A stretch of 60,919 nt of DNA from an uncultured delta proteobacterium. GTDB lineage: Bacteria; Desulfobacterota; Desulfovibrionia; Desulfovibrionales; Desulfovibrionaceae. Both the position numbers and the translations under genes were made by a program. Of the stretch, positions 54,463 to 60,919 are shown one piece after another. The notes beneath the pieces were generated by a model, which made no database searches, was not told the DNA's origin, and saw nothing but the letters and a program-made list of their open reading frames with translations. The first letter of the stretch is position 1. Each line of letters begins with the position of its first letter. The DNA lies in assembly GCA_903835685.1 (NCBI GenBank), contig CAILNX010000044.1:1-60919 (forward strand). The letters run 5' to 3'.

Positions 54463-55140
54463 CTAGGAAACCAGGGGGTTCACCGTGTCCCGGGTCCAGT
54501 ACAGAAGCTCGAAGCGCTGTTCCAGGCCCTCCTTGATCTTGTTCAGGCTGGGCTTGTCCATGTCCTTGATGCGGATGAAGACCTTGCGCATCTCCACGTC
54601 GCTGGGCTCATAGGTGGTCAGGATGCTCATGAGCCTGGCCCCGTTGTCCTTGAGGAAGTCCAGGGCCGGGACCAGGCCGCCGGGCTTGTTGGACAGGCGC
54701 AGGCCGAACTGGACCCCGCCGTGCAGCACGCCCGTGGTCTGGATCAGGGCCTTGAACACGTCCTTGTCCGTGATCACCCCCACCACCTTGTGGGCCTCGT
54801 CCACCACTGGCAAGCCCCCGATGTCCTTCTCCATCATCAGGGCCGCGGCCTTTTCGATGGTCTCGTGCGGCTTGATGGTCACCGGGTTCTTGGTCATGAT
54901 GTCCTTCACCTTGATCTCCGAAAGCAGATAATACAGCTCGTGCATGTCCAGGGTGGTGGCCTTGGAGGGCGAGGCTTCCTTGATGTCGTGATCAGTGACG
55001 ATGCCCACCAGGGTCCCGTTCTCGTCCACCACCGGCAGGCGGTTGATGTCGTTATCCTTCATGAGCTTGGAGGCCTTCATCATGGAGCGATCCGGGGTGA
55101 TGGAAATGACCTCAACGGTCATCCAGTCGGAAATGAGCAT
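54463..55140 (-). CDS. CBS-domain pair with C-terminal ACT-like domain
   Basis: The start at 55140 (MLISDWMTVEVISITPD) follows AAGGAG and gives 225 residues. Two CBS domains fill about 1-150 (ISDWMTVEVISITPDRSMMKASKLMKDNDINRLPVVDENGTLVGIVTDHDI and VKDIMTKNPVTIKPHETIEKAAALMMEKDIGGLPVVDEAHKVVGVITDKDVFK). An ACT-like region (about 155-220) begins GVQFGLRLSNKPGGLVPALDFLKDNGARL. Such proteins sense adenine nucleotides and amino acids; the AcuB-like role is inferred. It is the only gene in its minus-strand unit. Confidence 0.87.
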   Translation of the reverse strand: MLISDWMTVEVISITPDRSMMKASKLMKDNDINRLPVVDENGTLVGIVTDHDIKEASPSKATTLDMHELYYLLSEIKVKDIMTKNPVTIKPHETIEKAAALMMEKDIGGLPVVDEAHKVVGVITDKDVFKALIQTTGVLHGGVQFGLRLSNKPGGLVPALDFLKDNGARLMSILTTYEPSDVEMRKVFIRIKDMDKPSLNKIKEGLEQRFELLYWTRDTVNPLVS

Positions 55141-55216
55141 ATTCAAGTCTCCTTGGCTGGCGTTTTGCGAGTACGGAGCCAAAATATATCCGACTTACGG
55201 TCCCTTGGCTAGTGGC

Positions 55217-56491
55217 TCAGGCCTGGCGCAGAAAAAGTCCCGGGGCCAGACCGGGAGCCACGTCCGGCCCCAAGTCAGACGAGGGTCCGCGCAGCACGAT
55301 CACGGCCCCGGGATGGGCCACGGTCAAGGCGTGTCCGTCCGTGCCTTCCAGACCGTACTGGCCCGGGATCAGCCTGGGCCGCCTGAGACCGGGGACCAGG
55401 ATGTCCACGCTGCTTAAGGCCTGCCAGGTGGCCTTGACCTGGACCTGCCAGGCCCCGTCTCCCAGGGCGCGTAAGACCCGGCCCAGGACCGGCCGCTTGC
55501 GCTGCGGGGGCCGGGCCAGGATCTTGCGCTGGGGCAGGAAGAAGCCGGTGCTCAACGGCCGGGTGGCGGAGTTGGACAGCTCCTCCAGAAAGACGGACAG
55601 GCCCGGGCCTCGGGTCTCGGGCCGCCGCACCGCGCTGGCGTACACGTCCAGCACCTGGCAGAGGTAGGCGCTGCTCTTGGTCCGGCCCTCGATCTTGGCC
55701 GCCCGGACCCCGGCCCGGGCCAGGAAGGGCAGATAGGGCAGCAGGCAGAGGTCCTCCCGGGCCAGGAGCTTGGAGAATTCCGCCGATTCTTCGCTGTCCT
55801 GCAGCTCCCAGAGGTCTTCCCCGGGCCGCAGCTTCTCTTCCAAGACCAGACCCATCTCCCGGTACTCGAAGCGGCAGGGATGGGTGCAGGCCCCCCGGTT
55901 GGCCGAGCGTCCGTTCAAATAGACCGAAAGCAGGCACTGGCCGGACAGGGCCAGGCACATGGCCCCGTGGGCGAAAATCTCCAGCTCCAGGCCAGGCCCC
56001 AGGCGCTGGATCTCCCGGCCGATGCCCAGGATGTCCCGGCCGGACAGCTCCCGGGCCAGGTTCACCCGGCGCGCGCCCAGATCGGCCCAGGCCCGGGCCG
56101 CCTCCACGTTCATGGTGTTGGCCTGGGTGCTGGCGTGCAGGGCCAGGTCCGGGAGCCTGCGCCGGGCCAGCCGGGCCACGCCCAGGTCAGCCACGATGAG
56201 CCCGTCCAGGGCCAGGTCCGAAATCTCCTCCAGTCGGGCTTCGACGCCCACCAGTTCCCTGGGCCTGGCCAGGACGTTCAGGCAGTAATAGACCCGCACC
56301 CCGGCCGCGTGGGCCAGGGCCAGAGCCTCTTCCAGACCCAGGCGGTCAAAGCCCGAGGCCGCAGCCCGAAGGCTCAAGTCCGGGCCGCCCAGGTACACGG
56401 CGTCCGCCCCGTAGAGGATGGCGGTCTCCAGTTTTTCAAGGTCCCCGGCCGGGGCCAGGATTTCCAGTCTTGGGAAGGATTGCGGGGTCAT
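55217..56491 (-). CDS. Peptidase U32 family protein
   Basis: The start at 56491 (MTPQSFPRLEILAPAGDLEKLETAILYGADAVYLGG) gives 424 residues; the upstream frame runs through the previous gene. Family blocks are LPDLALHASTQANTMNVEAA, EIFAHGAMCLALSGQCLLSVYLNGRSANRGACTHPCR with its conserved cysteines, and LPFLARAGVRAAKIEGRTKSS. Members include TrhP/YegQ-type tRNA hydroxylation factors rather than true proteases; which applies here is unknown. There is no clear ribosome-binding site: the region upstream is a tandem 11-bp repeat. It follows the PHP gene by 26 bp. Confidence 0.9.
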   Translation of the reverse strand: MTPQSFPRLEILAPAGDLEKLETAILYGADAVYLGGPDLSLRAAASGFDRLGLEEALALAHAAGVRVYYCLNVLARPRELVGVEARLEEISDLALDGLIVADLGVARLARRRLPDLALHASTQANTMNVEAARAWADLGARRVNLARELSGRDILGIGREIQRLGPGLELEIFAHGAMCLALSGQCLLSVYLNGRSANRGACTHPCRFEYREMGLVLEEKLRPGEDLWELQDSEESAEFSKLLAREDLCLLPYLPFLARAGVRAAKIEGRTKSSAYLCQVLDVYASAVRRPETRGPGLSVFLEELSNSATRPLSTGFFLPQRKILARPPQRKRPVLGRVLRALGDGAWQVQVKATWQALSSVDILVPGLRRPRLIPGQYGLEGTDGHALTVAHPGAVIVLRGPSSDLGPDVAPGLAPGLFLRQA

Positions 56492-56512
56492 TGTGGTCTT
56501 GTTGTGGTCTTG
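56491..56512 (-). repeat. Tandem 11-bp repeat in the leader of the U32 gene
   Basis: TTGTGGTCTTG occurs twice in a row (56491-56501 and 56502-56512, plus strand), overlapping the start codon of the U32 peptidase gene on its A. It fills the place where a ribosome-binding site would be. Confidence 0.8.
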
Positions 56513-56517
56513 CGGAG

Positions 56518-57375
56518 CTAGACGGGCAGGCCCTGGGCCGCCCGGCGTTCCTTCATGCGGTCCAGCAGGGAGCGGGGCACGAACAGCCGACCCTTGCCCT
56601 GGCCCAGTTCGATGTCCGGCTTGTTCCGGCCGTGGAAGTCCGAGCCGCCGGTCAGGCACAGGTCCAGTTTGGCGGCCAGGTGCATGTACACATCCATCTG
56701 CGAGGGGCTGTGCTCGCTGTAGAAGACCTCGATGCCGTCCAGGCCCAGGCTCTTCAAACGGACCAGCAAATCGTGCAGGGCCGGGCCGTTCAAACCCAGG
56801 AGAAAGGGGTGGGCCAGGACCACGGTGGCCCCTTCGTCCTTGAGCGCGCCAATGGCCCGGGCCGGGTCCAGCTTGACCTTGGGCACGTAGGCCTGGCCCT
56901 TGCGCCCCAGAAAGCGTTCAAAGGCCCGGTCGGCCGTGGGCACAAAGCCCTTGTCCGTAAGCACCCGGGCGATGTGCGGCCGCCCCACGGTCCCGCCCGC
57001 CTGGGCCAGGACCTCTGCGTAGGAGATGTCCGCGCCCAGGGCCTGAAGCTTGTCCAGCATCTCCAGGTTGCGGGCCAGGCGCGAGGCGTTGAGCTGGCCG
57101 AGGACCGTCAGGAGATGGGTGGGCTGCCTGGGCAGGAAATAGGCCAGGATGTGCATGGGACCCCCGGCGTGGTCAGCGGAGATCTCGCAGCCCGCCACCA
57201 CCTCCAGGCCCAACTCGGCCCCGGCGTCCAGGGCCTCGGCGTTGCCGGACACGGTGTCGTGGTCGGTGATGGCCACGGCCGCAAGACCCCGGTCCTTGGC
57301 CCGGCGGACCAGTTCGGCCGGGGTCAGGGTCCCGTCCGAGGCCGTGGTGTGGGTGTGCAGATCGATTGCTTCCAT
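56518..57375 (-). CDS. PHP-domain phosphoesterase (RNase AM/YciV-like)
   Basis: The start at 57375 (MEAIDLHTHTTASDGTLTPAELV) follows AAGG and gives 285 residues; a start 9 codons upstream is possible. The PHP metal-binding motifs are DLHTHTTASDG, AITDHDTVSG, GCEIS, VLAHP and GGSDFHG, the latter with the last His and Asp ligands. Relatives in E. coli remove 5' nucleotides from RNA or dephosphorylate 3',5'-bisphosphonucleosides. The U32 peptidase gene follows 26 bp downstream and they likely form one operon. Confidence 0.9.
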   Translation of the reverse strand: MEAIDLHTHTTASDGTLTPAELVRRAKDRGLAAVAITDHDTVSGNAEALDAGAELGLEVVAGCEISADHAGGPMHILAYFLPRQPTHLLTVLGQLNASRLARNLEMLDKLQALGADISYAEVLAQAGGTVGRPHIARVLTDKGFVPTADRAFERFLGRKGQAYVPKVKLDPARAIGALKDEGATVVLAHPFLLGLNGPALHDLLVRLKSLGLDGIEVFYSEHSPSQMDVYMHLAAKLDLCLTGGSDFHGRNKPDIELGQGKGRLFVPRSLLDRMKERRAAQGLPV

Positions 57376-57538
57376 GGGGCCTTGCTTAAGGTCAAAAGAC
57401 AAAGAAACAGAGTATCCCGCAGAGGTTCGAATGGCAACACAGAGAGAACCGAGGGGGAAAATGGGGGAAAAGAGGTTGAGTCCTGGCCCTGGACGGGATA
57501 GACCGGGCCGGTCAAGCCTGATTCACGAGGAGAGCGCC

Positions 57539-57733
57539 ATGACCTTGAACCACGAGTTGCTGAACCTTTTGGCCTGCCCCAAATGCAAGGGCGACCTGGC
57601 CCTGGTGGACCGGGAGAAAGGCCTGCATTGCTCCAAATGCCGCCTCATCTATCCCATCCGGGACGAAATCCCCATCATGCTGGTGGAAGAGGCCGTGGAG
57701 GAAACGGCCTGGGAGGGAAGTCTCAAGCCCTAG
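57539..57733 (+). CDS. Trm112/YcaR-like zinc protein
   Basis: The 64-residue protein begins MTLNHELLNLLACPKCKGDLALVDREKGLHCSKCRLIYPIRDEIPIMLVEEA, with CPKC and CSKC, the classic UPF0434/YcaR (Trm112-like) fold. Eukaryotic Trm112 activates methyltransferases; bacterial members are often near lipid A or methyltransferase genes, which is not the case here. An ACGAGGAG site precedes the ATG. Its stop overlaps the convergent response regulator gene by 4 bp. Confidence 0.9.
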   Translation: MTLNHELLNLLACPKCKGDLALVDREKGLHCSKCRLIYPIRDEIPIMLVEEAVEETAWEGSLKP

Positions 57734-58098
57734 GCCAGGCTTTCCTGGATGCACTGCTGCAGGACGTTCATGTCCAGGGGCTTGGGCACGAAGCGGTTGG
57801 CCCCCAGCCTGAGCACGTCCTGGATGTCCTGCACGCTGACCACCGCGCTCATGATGATGATGGGCAGGGCCTGGAACTGGGTGTCCCCGCGCAGGGTCTG
57901 GATCAGGTGTTTGCCGTCCATTTCCGGCATCATCACATCGGTGATCAGAAGGTCGAAGGTGTTCTCGGCCTTGAGCGTATCATAGGCGTGCTTGCCGTGG
58001 GGACTGACAAAGGCGCTATGCCCCATGCCCTCCACGATGTGGCGCACCACCTTCTGGGTGATCCGGTCGTCCTCGGCGATGAGTACGTTTTTTTTCAT
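57730..58098 (-). CDS. Single-domain response regulator (receiver domain only)
   Basis: The start at 58098 (MKKNVLIAEDDRITQKV) gives 122 residues and only one CheY-like domain: acidic pocket D10-D11, phospho-Asp near 54 (LITDVMMPEMDG), Ser in IIMSAVVS and Lys in FVPKPLD near 104. No output domain is present, so it may act like CheY/Spo0F by protein binding. No kinase is adjacent. The ribosome-binding site is weak. It is convergent with the Trm112-like gene. Confidence 0.9.
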   Translation of the reverse strand: MKKNVLIAEDDRITQKVVRHIVEGMGHSAFVSPHGKHAYDTLKAENTFDLLITDVMMPEMDGKHLIQTLRGDTQFQALPIIIMSAVVSVQDIQDVLRLGANRFVPKPLDMNVLQQCIQESLA

Positions 58099-58391
58099 AG
58101 ATTTTTCGATTGAAGGTCCATGGGTGAAGCCCCCATTGTCTACACTCCTCTCCTGACCTTGGCAAGAGAGACCGGCCAAGGCCCCTTCCCTGAAATAAAG
58201 TGGGCATAAAAATCCTGGGGTGTAACCATGAACCCCTGGGCCGCGTTTATCCTTTGGGAGAACCGATCCGCGCCGGGAAGAGCGAGTCCCGGGCCTGACC
58301 GGCCGGAAAGGAGGCAACCCACGCAGGCGTTGTGACCAGGGACGGTCGTGACGAAACGGGAGGGGCAACCCACAACGTGAAGGAGACGACC

Positions 58392-59120
58392 ATGGCAATA
58401 AGCGCCATCAGTTCCACTGGGTCAACGGATTGGGCTCAAGCCCTGAAGGGGATGCAGAACCGGAACCAGGGCATGCCCAGCGACATGGCTGAGAAGATGT
58501 CCGCGAACATGATCTCGGAGAACGATTCGGACAAGAGCGGGGGACTCAGCGTCAAGGAATCCAAGCTCTCGGCCGACGATTTCAAGAAGCTGGACAGCGA
58601 TTCGGACGGGAGCCTGACCCAGTCCGAACTGAAAACCGGCCTGACCAGCAACAACCAGTCCCTGACCGCCCTCATGCCCCCGCCGCCCTCGGGCGTGGGC
58701 GGCGGCAAGATGGGCCAGAACATGCCCGCCGAGATCGCTTCCAAGATCGCGGACAGCATGGTCTCCACCTACGACACGGACAAGAGCGGCACGGTGAGCG
58801 CCAAGGAGTCCGGGCTTTCGAACGATGACTTCAAGAGCCTGGATGCGGACGGGAACGGGTCCCTGACCACCGCCGAACTGAAAAGCGGCCTGACCAGCCG
58901 CAACAAGGCCCTCAAGGGGCTCATGCCCGAGCCGCCCTCGGGCAGCCAGTCCGGGACCCTGGACACCAGCAGCTCGGACAGCTCGAGCAGCTCGGACTTG
59001 AGCACCACCCTGTCCAAGTACGCGACCACCCAGGGCCTGACCGCCTATCAGAACAGTCTGACCGCGAGCCTTCTGGATTCCATCACGGGCAGCGGAACCT
59101 CGCTCAGCGCTGCGGCCTAG
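58392..59120 (+). CDS. EF-hand calcium-binding protein with two repeated halves
   Basis: The start after GAAGGAG gives 242 residues without a signal peptide. Four EF-hand loops are visible: DSDKSGGLSVKE (about 46-57), DSDSDGSLTQSE (about 69-80), DTDKSGTVSAKE (about 131-142) and DADGNGSLTTAE (about 154-165), arranged as two duplicated halves joined by a Pro-rich linker. The C-terminal 60 residues are Ser-rich with an ALS-type helix. The N-terminus (MAISAISSTGSTDW) looks like a secretion-signal type seen in flagellar-export or type I substrates, but this is a guess. Function unknown. Confidence 0.85.
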   Translation: MAISAISSTGSTDWAQALKGMQNRNQGMPSDMAEKMSANMISENDSDKSGGLSVKESKLSADDFKKLDSDSDGSLTQSELKTGLTSNNQSLTALMPPPPSGVGGGKMGQNMPAEIASKIADSMVSTYDTDKSGTVSAKESGLSNDDFKSLDADGNGSLTTAELKSGLTSRNKALKGLMPEPPSGSQSGTLDTSSSDSSSSSDLSTTLSKYATTQGLTAYQNSLTASLLDSITGSGTSLSAAA

Positions 59121-59151
59121 GCCGGGCGAACGGGCCGTACGGGACATAAAA

Positions 59152-59181
59152 GAGCCGACCCCTTGAACGAGGGGTCGGCTC
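59152..59181. terminator. Strong hairpin after the EF-hand gene
   Basis: GAGCCGACCCC and GGGGTCGGCTC form an 11-bp stem with an 8-nt loop. On the plus strand no T run follows; on the minus strand the stem is followed by TTTTAT, so it would end minus-strand transcription better. It sits 31 nt after the EF-hand stop. Confidence 0.6.
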
Positions 59182-59265
59182 CATGAGAAAAGAACCCCTG
59201 CCTGGTCAGGCAGGCGCAAAGCAGGTTCGCAGGCGGCCCTGGCCGTCAACAGGGCATGGGACGGG

Positions 59266-59862
59266 ATGGGCAAAGCACCGGGCGGGTTCGACGAATGGGA
59301 GGTGATCGAGCGGGTGCGTACTGGCGAGGTCAACGCCTATGCCCTGCTGGTGGACCGCCACGCGGCCCATGTGGCCCGCATCGTCACCCGGCACGTGCCC
59401 CGGTCCCAGGTCCCGGACGTGGCCCAGGAGACGTTCTTGCGGGCCTTTCAGGGGCTCAAGACCTTTGACGGACGCAAGCCCTTCGAGCATTTTCTGGCCT
59501 GCATCGCGGTGCGCTGCTGTTGCGATTTCTGGCGGGCCAAGGCCAATTCCGCCGAGACGCCGGTGAGCGCCCTGGCGGCCGACACCCAGGACTGGCTGGA
59601 CCGCATGACCGCGGACCAGGGCCGGGTCATCTTCGAGGAGGAGGCCGAGCGCCGGGAGGCCCTGGAGTTGGTGGCCTGGGCCTTGGCCAGGCTTGGGCCG
59701 GAAGATCGCATGGTTTTGACTCTGACCGGTCTTGAGGGGTATTCCACGATCGAAGCGGCCGCTCTTTTAGGCATGAGCACGGCCACGGTGAAGATCCGGG
59801 CCTTTCGCGGCCGGGCCAAGCTCTTGAAAATTCTCACCCAGGCTCAGGGAGAGGGACGATGA
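59266..59862 (+). CDS. ECF-type RNA polymerase sigma factor
   Basis: The 198-residue protein has sigma region 2 (DVAQETFLRAFQGLKTFDGRKPFEHFLACIAVRCCCDFWRAK, about 50-90) and region 4 (VLTLTGLEGYSTIEAAALLGMSTATVKIRAFRGRAKLL, about 150-190), typical of extracytoplasmic function sigma factors. Three consecutive cysteines in region 2 are unusual. The ATG of the next gene overlaps the stop codon (ATGA), and a CpxP-like sensor follows, so these three likely form one stress-response unit. The activating signal is unknown. Confidence 0.88.
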   Translation: MGKAPGGFDEWEVIERVRTGEVNAYALLVDRHAAHVARIVTRHVPRSQVPDVAQETFLRAFQGLKTFDGRKPFEHFLACIAVRCCCDFWRAKANSAETPVSALAADTQDWLDRMTADQGRVIFEEEAERREALELVAWALARLGPEDRMVLTLTGLEGYSTIEAAALLGMSTATVKIRAFRGRAKLLKILTQAQGEGR

Positions 59863-60188
59863 AAACCAGCAAGGGATTGCGCACGGTGCTTTCATCCATG
59901 GCCCAGGCCCACCAGGCCCAGGCCCAGGCCGACCTGGGGCCGGATTTCACCGGCCGGGTCATGCAGGCCGTGCGGGCCGAGGCCCTGCGATCCGGCTGGC
60001 CGCAGGCCGGGCTCTGGGAAGGCTTGAGGGACTGGCTCACGGCCCGGTTCGTGCTCTCCCTGGGAGGCGCGGCCCTGGCTGCCGCCACCTTGGCCGTGGG
60101 CCTGATCCGGGGGCTGGAGGCCGACCTGTTGCGCTCAGCCCTGCACGGGGCCATGGCCGTGCGCTATCTGTCCCTGGGACTGTACTAA
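59859..60188 (+). CDS. Putative anti-sigma factor, single membrane segment
   Basis: The 109-residue protein overlaps the sigma factor gene by 4 bp. Residues about 1-60 are polar and helical, and about 63-90 form one membrane segment (TARFVLSLGGAALAAATLAVGLIRGL). A small polar N-terminus in the cytoplasm and one membrane span fit a CnrY-like or minimal anti-sigma factor, but I do not see a zinc-binding ASD motif. The role is inferred from position. Confidence 0.65.
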   Translation: MKTSKGLRTVLSSMAQAHQAQAQADLGPDFTGRVMQAVRAEALRSGWPQAGLWEGLRDWLTARFVLSLGGAALAAATLAVGLIRGLEADLLRSALHGAMAVRYLSLGLY

Positions 60189-60225
60189 CAAACGCGCCGA
60201 ACCGACCGCCAGTCACACCAGGACC

Positions 60226-60645
60226 ATGAATAAAATAAAGACGATACTCCTCATCCTGGCCATCTTCTTTTCCGGATCGGCCTTTGGCATCTTCGGGACC
60301 GCAGCCTATCTGCGCCACCACCTGGGACCCTTCATGGACGGCCCGCCCCCTGATCCAATCCGGCATCTGTCCGCCCGGCTGAGTTTAAGCCCGGCCCAGG
60401 AGGAACAGGCCCGGCTCATCCTCCAGGGTTTCTTGAAGCAGATGGAGACCGTGCACCAGGAGTTCAAGGCCAAGGCCGACCCCCTGCTCCTGGCTGCCGG
60501 GGAAAGGCTCAAGGCCCATCTGGATAAGTCCCAGCAGGTCAAACTGGACACCGTGCTGGACGACATCATCAATCATCCCCATCCGCCGCCAGGTCCCATG
60601 GGCTTCGGCCCTCCGCCGGGCGGCCCCCGGCCTCCCCGGCCATAG
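60226..60645 (+). CDS. Periplasmic CpxP/CnrX-like sensor protein
   Basis: The 139-residue protein has an N-terminal membrane anchor (ILLILAIFFSGSAFGIFGTAAYL, about 7-29) and an alpha-helical periplasmic part with LSARLSLSPAQEEQARLILQGFLKQME and AAGERLKAHLDKSQQVKLDTVLDDII, as in the heavy-metal sensor and CpxP families. It begins with HHLGPF after the anchor and ends in a His/Pro/Gly-rich tail, possibly metal-binding. It lies 37 bp after the anti-sigma gene and probably relays the periplasmic signal. Confidence 0.78.
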   Translation: MNKIKTILLILAIFFSGSAFGIFGTAAYLRHHLGPFMDGPPPDPIRHLSARLSLSPAQEEQARLILQGFLKQMETVHQEFKAKADPLLLAAGERLKAHLDKSQQVKLDTVLDDIINHPHPPPGPMGFGPPPGGPRPPRP

Positions 60646-60692
60646 TTCCGGGCCGCGACTCCCCTCCCCTTTGAAGTCGCGGTCCCTTCATG

Positions 60693-60722
60693 AAAAAAGC
60701 CCGGCTTGACCGGGCTTTTTTC
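60693..60722. terminator. Bidirectional terminator after the sensor gene
   Basis: AGCCCGG and CCGGGCT with a 5-nt loop are flanked by six A residues before and six T after, a compact terminator that works in both directions. It lies about 50 nt after the sensor stop and next to the insertion sequence end. Confidence 0.85.
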
Positions 60723-60781
60723 GTGGGAAATGTCCAAAGGGCGCAAGGGCCCCGTGGCGTCTGGAACCTGGCTCAAGGCTA

Positions 60782-60919
60782 GAGCAATTCACACTTGAAA
60801 TGGTTTATATCCACAGTTTTTGAACCACCCCAGGGCATCGTTTGCGCAGACCAGATCAAGTGCGCTGGCGATGCCCTTTTCCAAAGCATCGTACGTTCGC
60901 ATCTCCATGCCCCGCAACA
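60782..60919 (-). mobile_element. IS630-family insertion sequence, 3' part (cut by the window edge)
   Basis: A minus-strand frame entering at the right edge ends at 60789 and encodes a C-terminus with LRGMEMRTYDALEKGI and DALGWFKNCGYKPFQV, the typical tail of IS630-family transposases (a tryptophan followed by FxxCGY). The element end is probably at 60782, after a TA at 60780-60781, the dinucleotide that IS630 elements duplicate. The rest lies outside the window. Confidence 0.8.
60789..60919 (-). CDS. IS630-family transposase, C-terminal fragment
   Basis: Only the last 43 residues are in the window. The FKNCGY end and the absence of stop codons suggest an intact transposase that continues beyond the edge; whether it is complete cannot be known here. 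The DDE catalytic residues would lie outside this window. Confidence 0.8.
   Translation of the reverse strand, partial: LRGMEMRTYDALEKGIASALDLVCANDALGWFKNCGYKPFQV

Noticed and set aside
60815-60830. DnaA-box-like ATATCCACA
   Set aside because: It lies inside the transposase coding end, far from dnaA, and is a single copy.

Overview
The window looks like the chromosomal origin neighbourhood of a GC-rich sulfate-reducing bacterium of the Desulfovibrio type (Desulfobacterota, formerly Deltaproteobacteria). The evidence is the run dnaA-dnaN-gyrB-gyrA-TPR lipoprotein at 20-29 kb, a ParA/ParB system with perfect parS sites at 41-43 kb, a class II (B12-dependent) ribonucleotide reductase, a four-subunit 2-oxoacid:ferredoxin oxidoreductase, a cytoplasmic molybdopterin oxidoreductase with a four-cluster ferredoxin partner, and a TauE/SafE-type exporter. 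The species call is inference from gene content and remembered gene order; no database was searched.

Layout from left to right. 0-10.2 kb: a lipoprotein, a methyltransferase and nrdJ on the minus strand; then an aminotransferase, pgi and a histidine kinase/sigma-54 response regulator pair on the plus strand. 10.2-10.8 kb: a toxin-antitoxin pair whose toxin appears frameshifted near its C-terminus. 10.8-13.5 kb: a flagellar export and switch operon fliL-fliN-fliO-fliP-fliQ (minus), with an unusual FliN carrying four copies of its N-terminal motif. 13.7-20.2 kb: a YggS-type PLP protein, era, a large GGDEF-EAL protein and rlmN. 20.2-28.8 kb: the putative origin with two DnaA-box-like sites, then the dnaA-dnaN-gyrB-gyrA run. 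28.8-33.4 kb: a possible sulfur and redox cluster (small membrane protein, TauE/SafE protein, ferredoxin, molybdoenzyme). 33.4-39.5 kb: a secreted protein of unknown function, phosphofructokinase, a MerR-type/coiled-coil regulator surrounded by three copies of one 11-bp site, and glnA. 39.6-46.4 kb: rfaE1, parB, a Cys-rich protein, parA, a uracil-DNA-glycosylase-like protein, coaBC, a lipoprotein and a second MerR-type coiled-coil regulator. 46.6-51.4 kb: queA, korDABC and aroE. 51.4-60.9 kb: a LysM lytic transglycosylase, rlmB, a CBS-ACT protein, a U32 peptidase, a PHP phosphoesterase, a Trm112-like protein, a single-domain response regulator, an EF-hand protein and an ECF sigma/anti-sigma/periplasmic-sensor triad. 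The window ends inside an IS630-family transposase.

Most genes are ordinary housekeeping or regulatory genes. The least explained signals are: the GCTTAYCGATA site set around the 36-37.6 kb regulator; a family of AT-only palindromes (AAGAATRAG...) lying less than 70 nt after stop codons at four places; the amplified FliN motif; parA and parB being separated by an opposite-strand Cys-rich gene, with one parS inside the end of a coding region; and the small membrane protein downstream of the TauE/SafE gene. I saw no CRISPR array, tRNA or rRNA gene. Start codons were chosen from ribosome-binding sites and family N-termini and are inferred.
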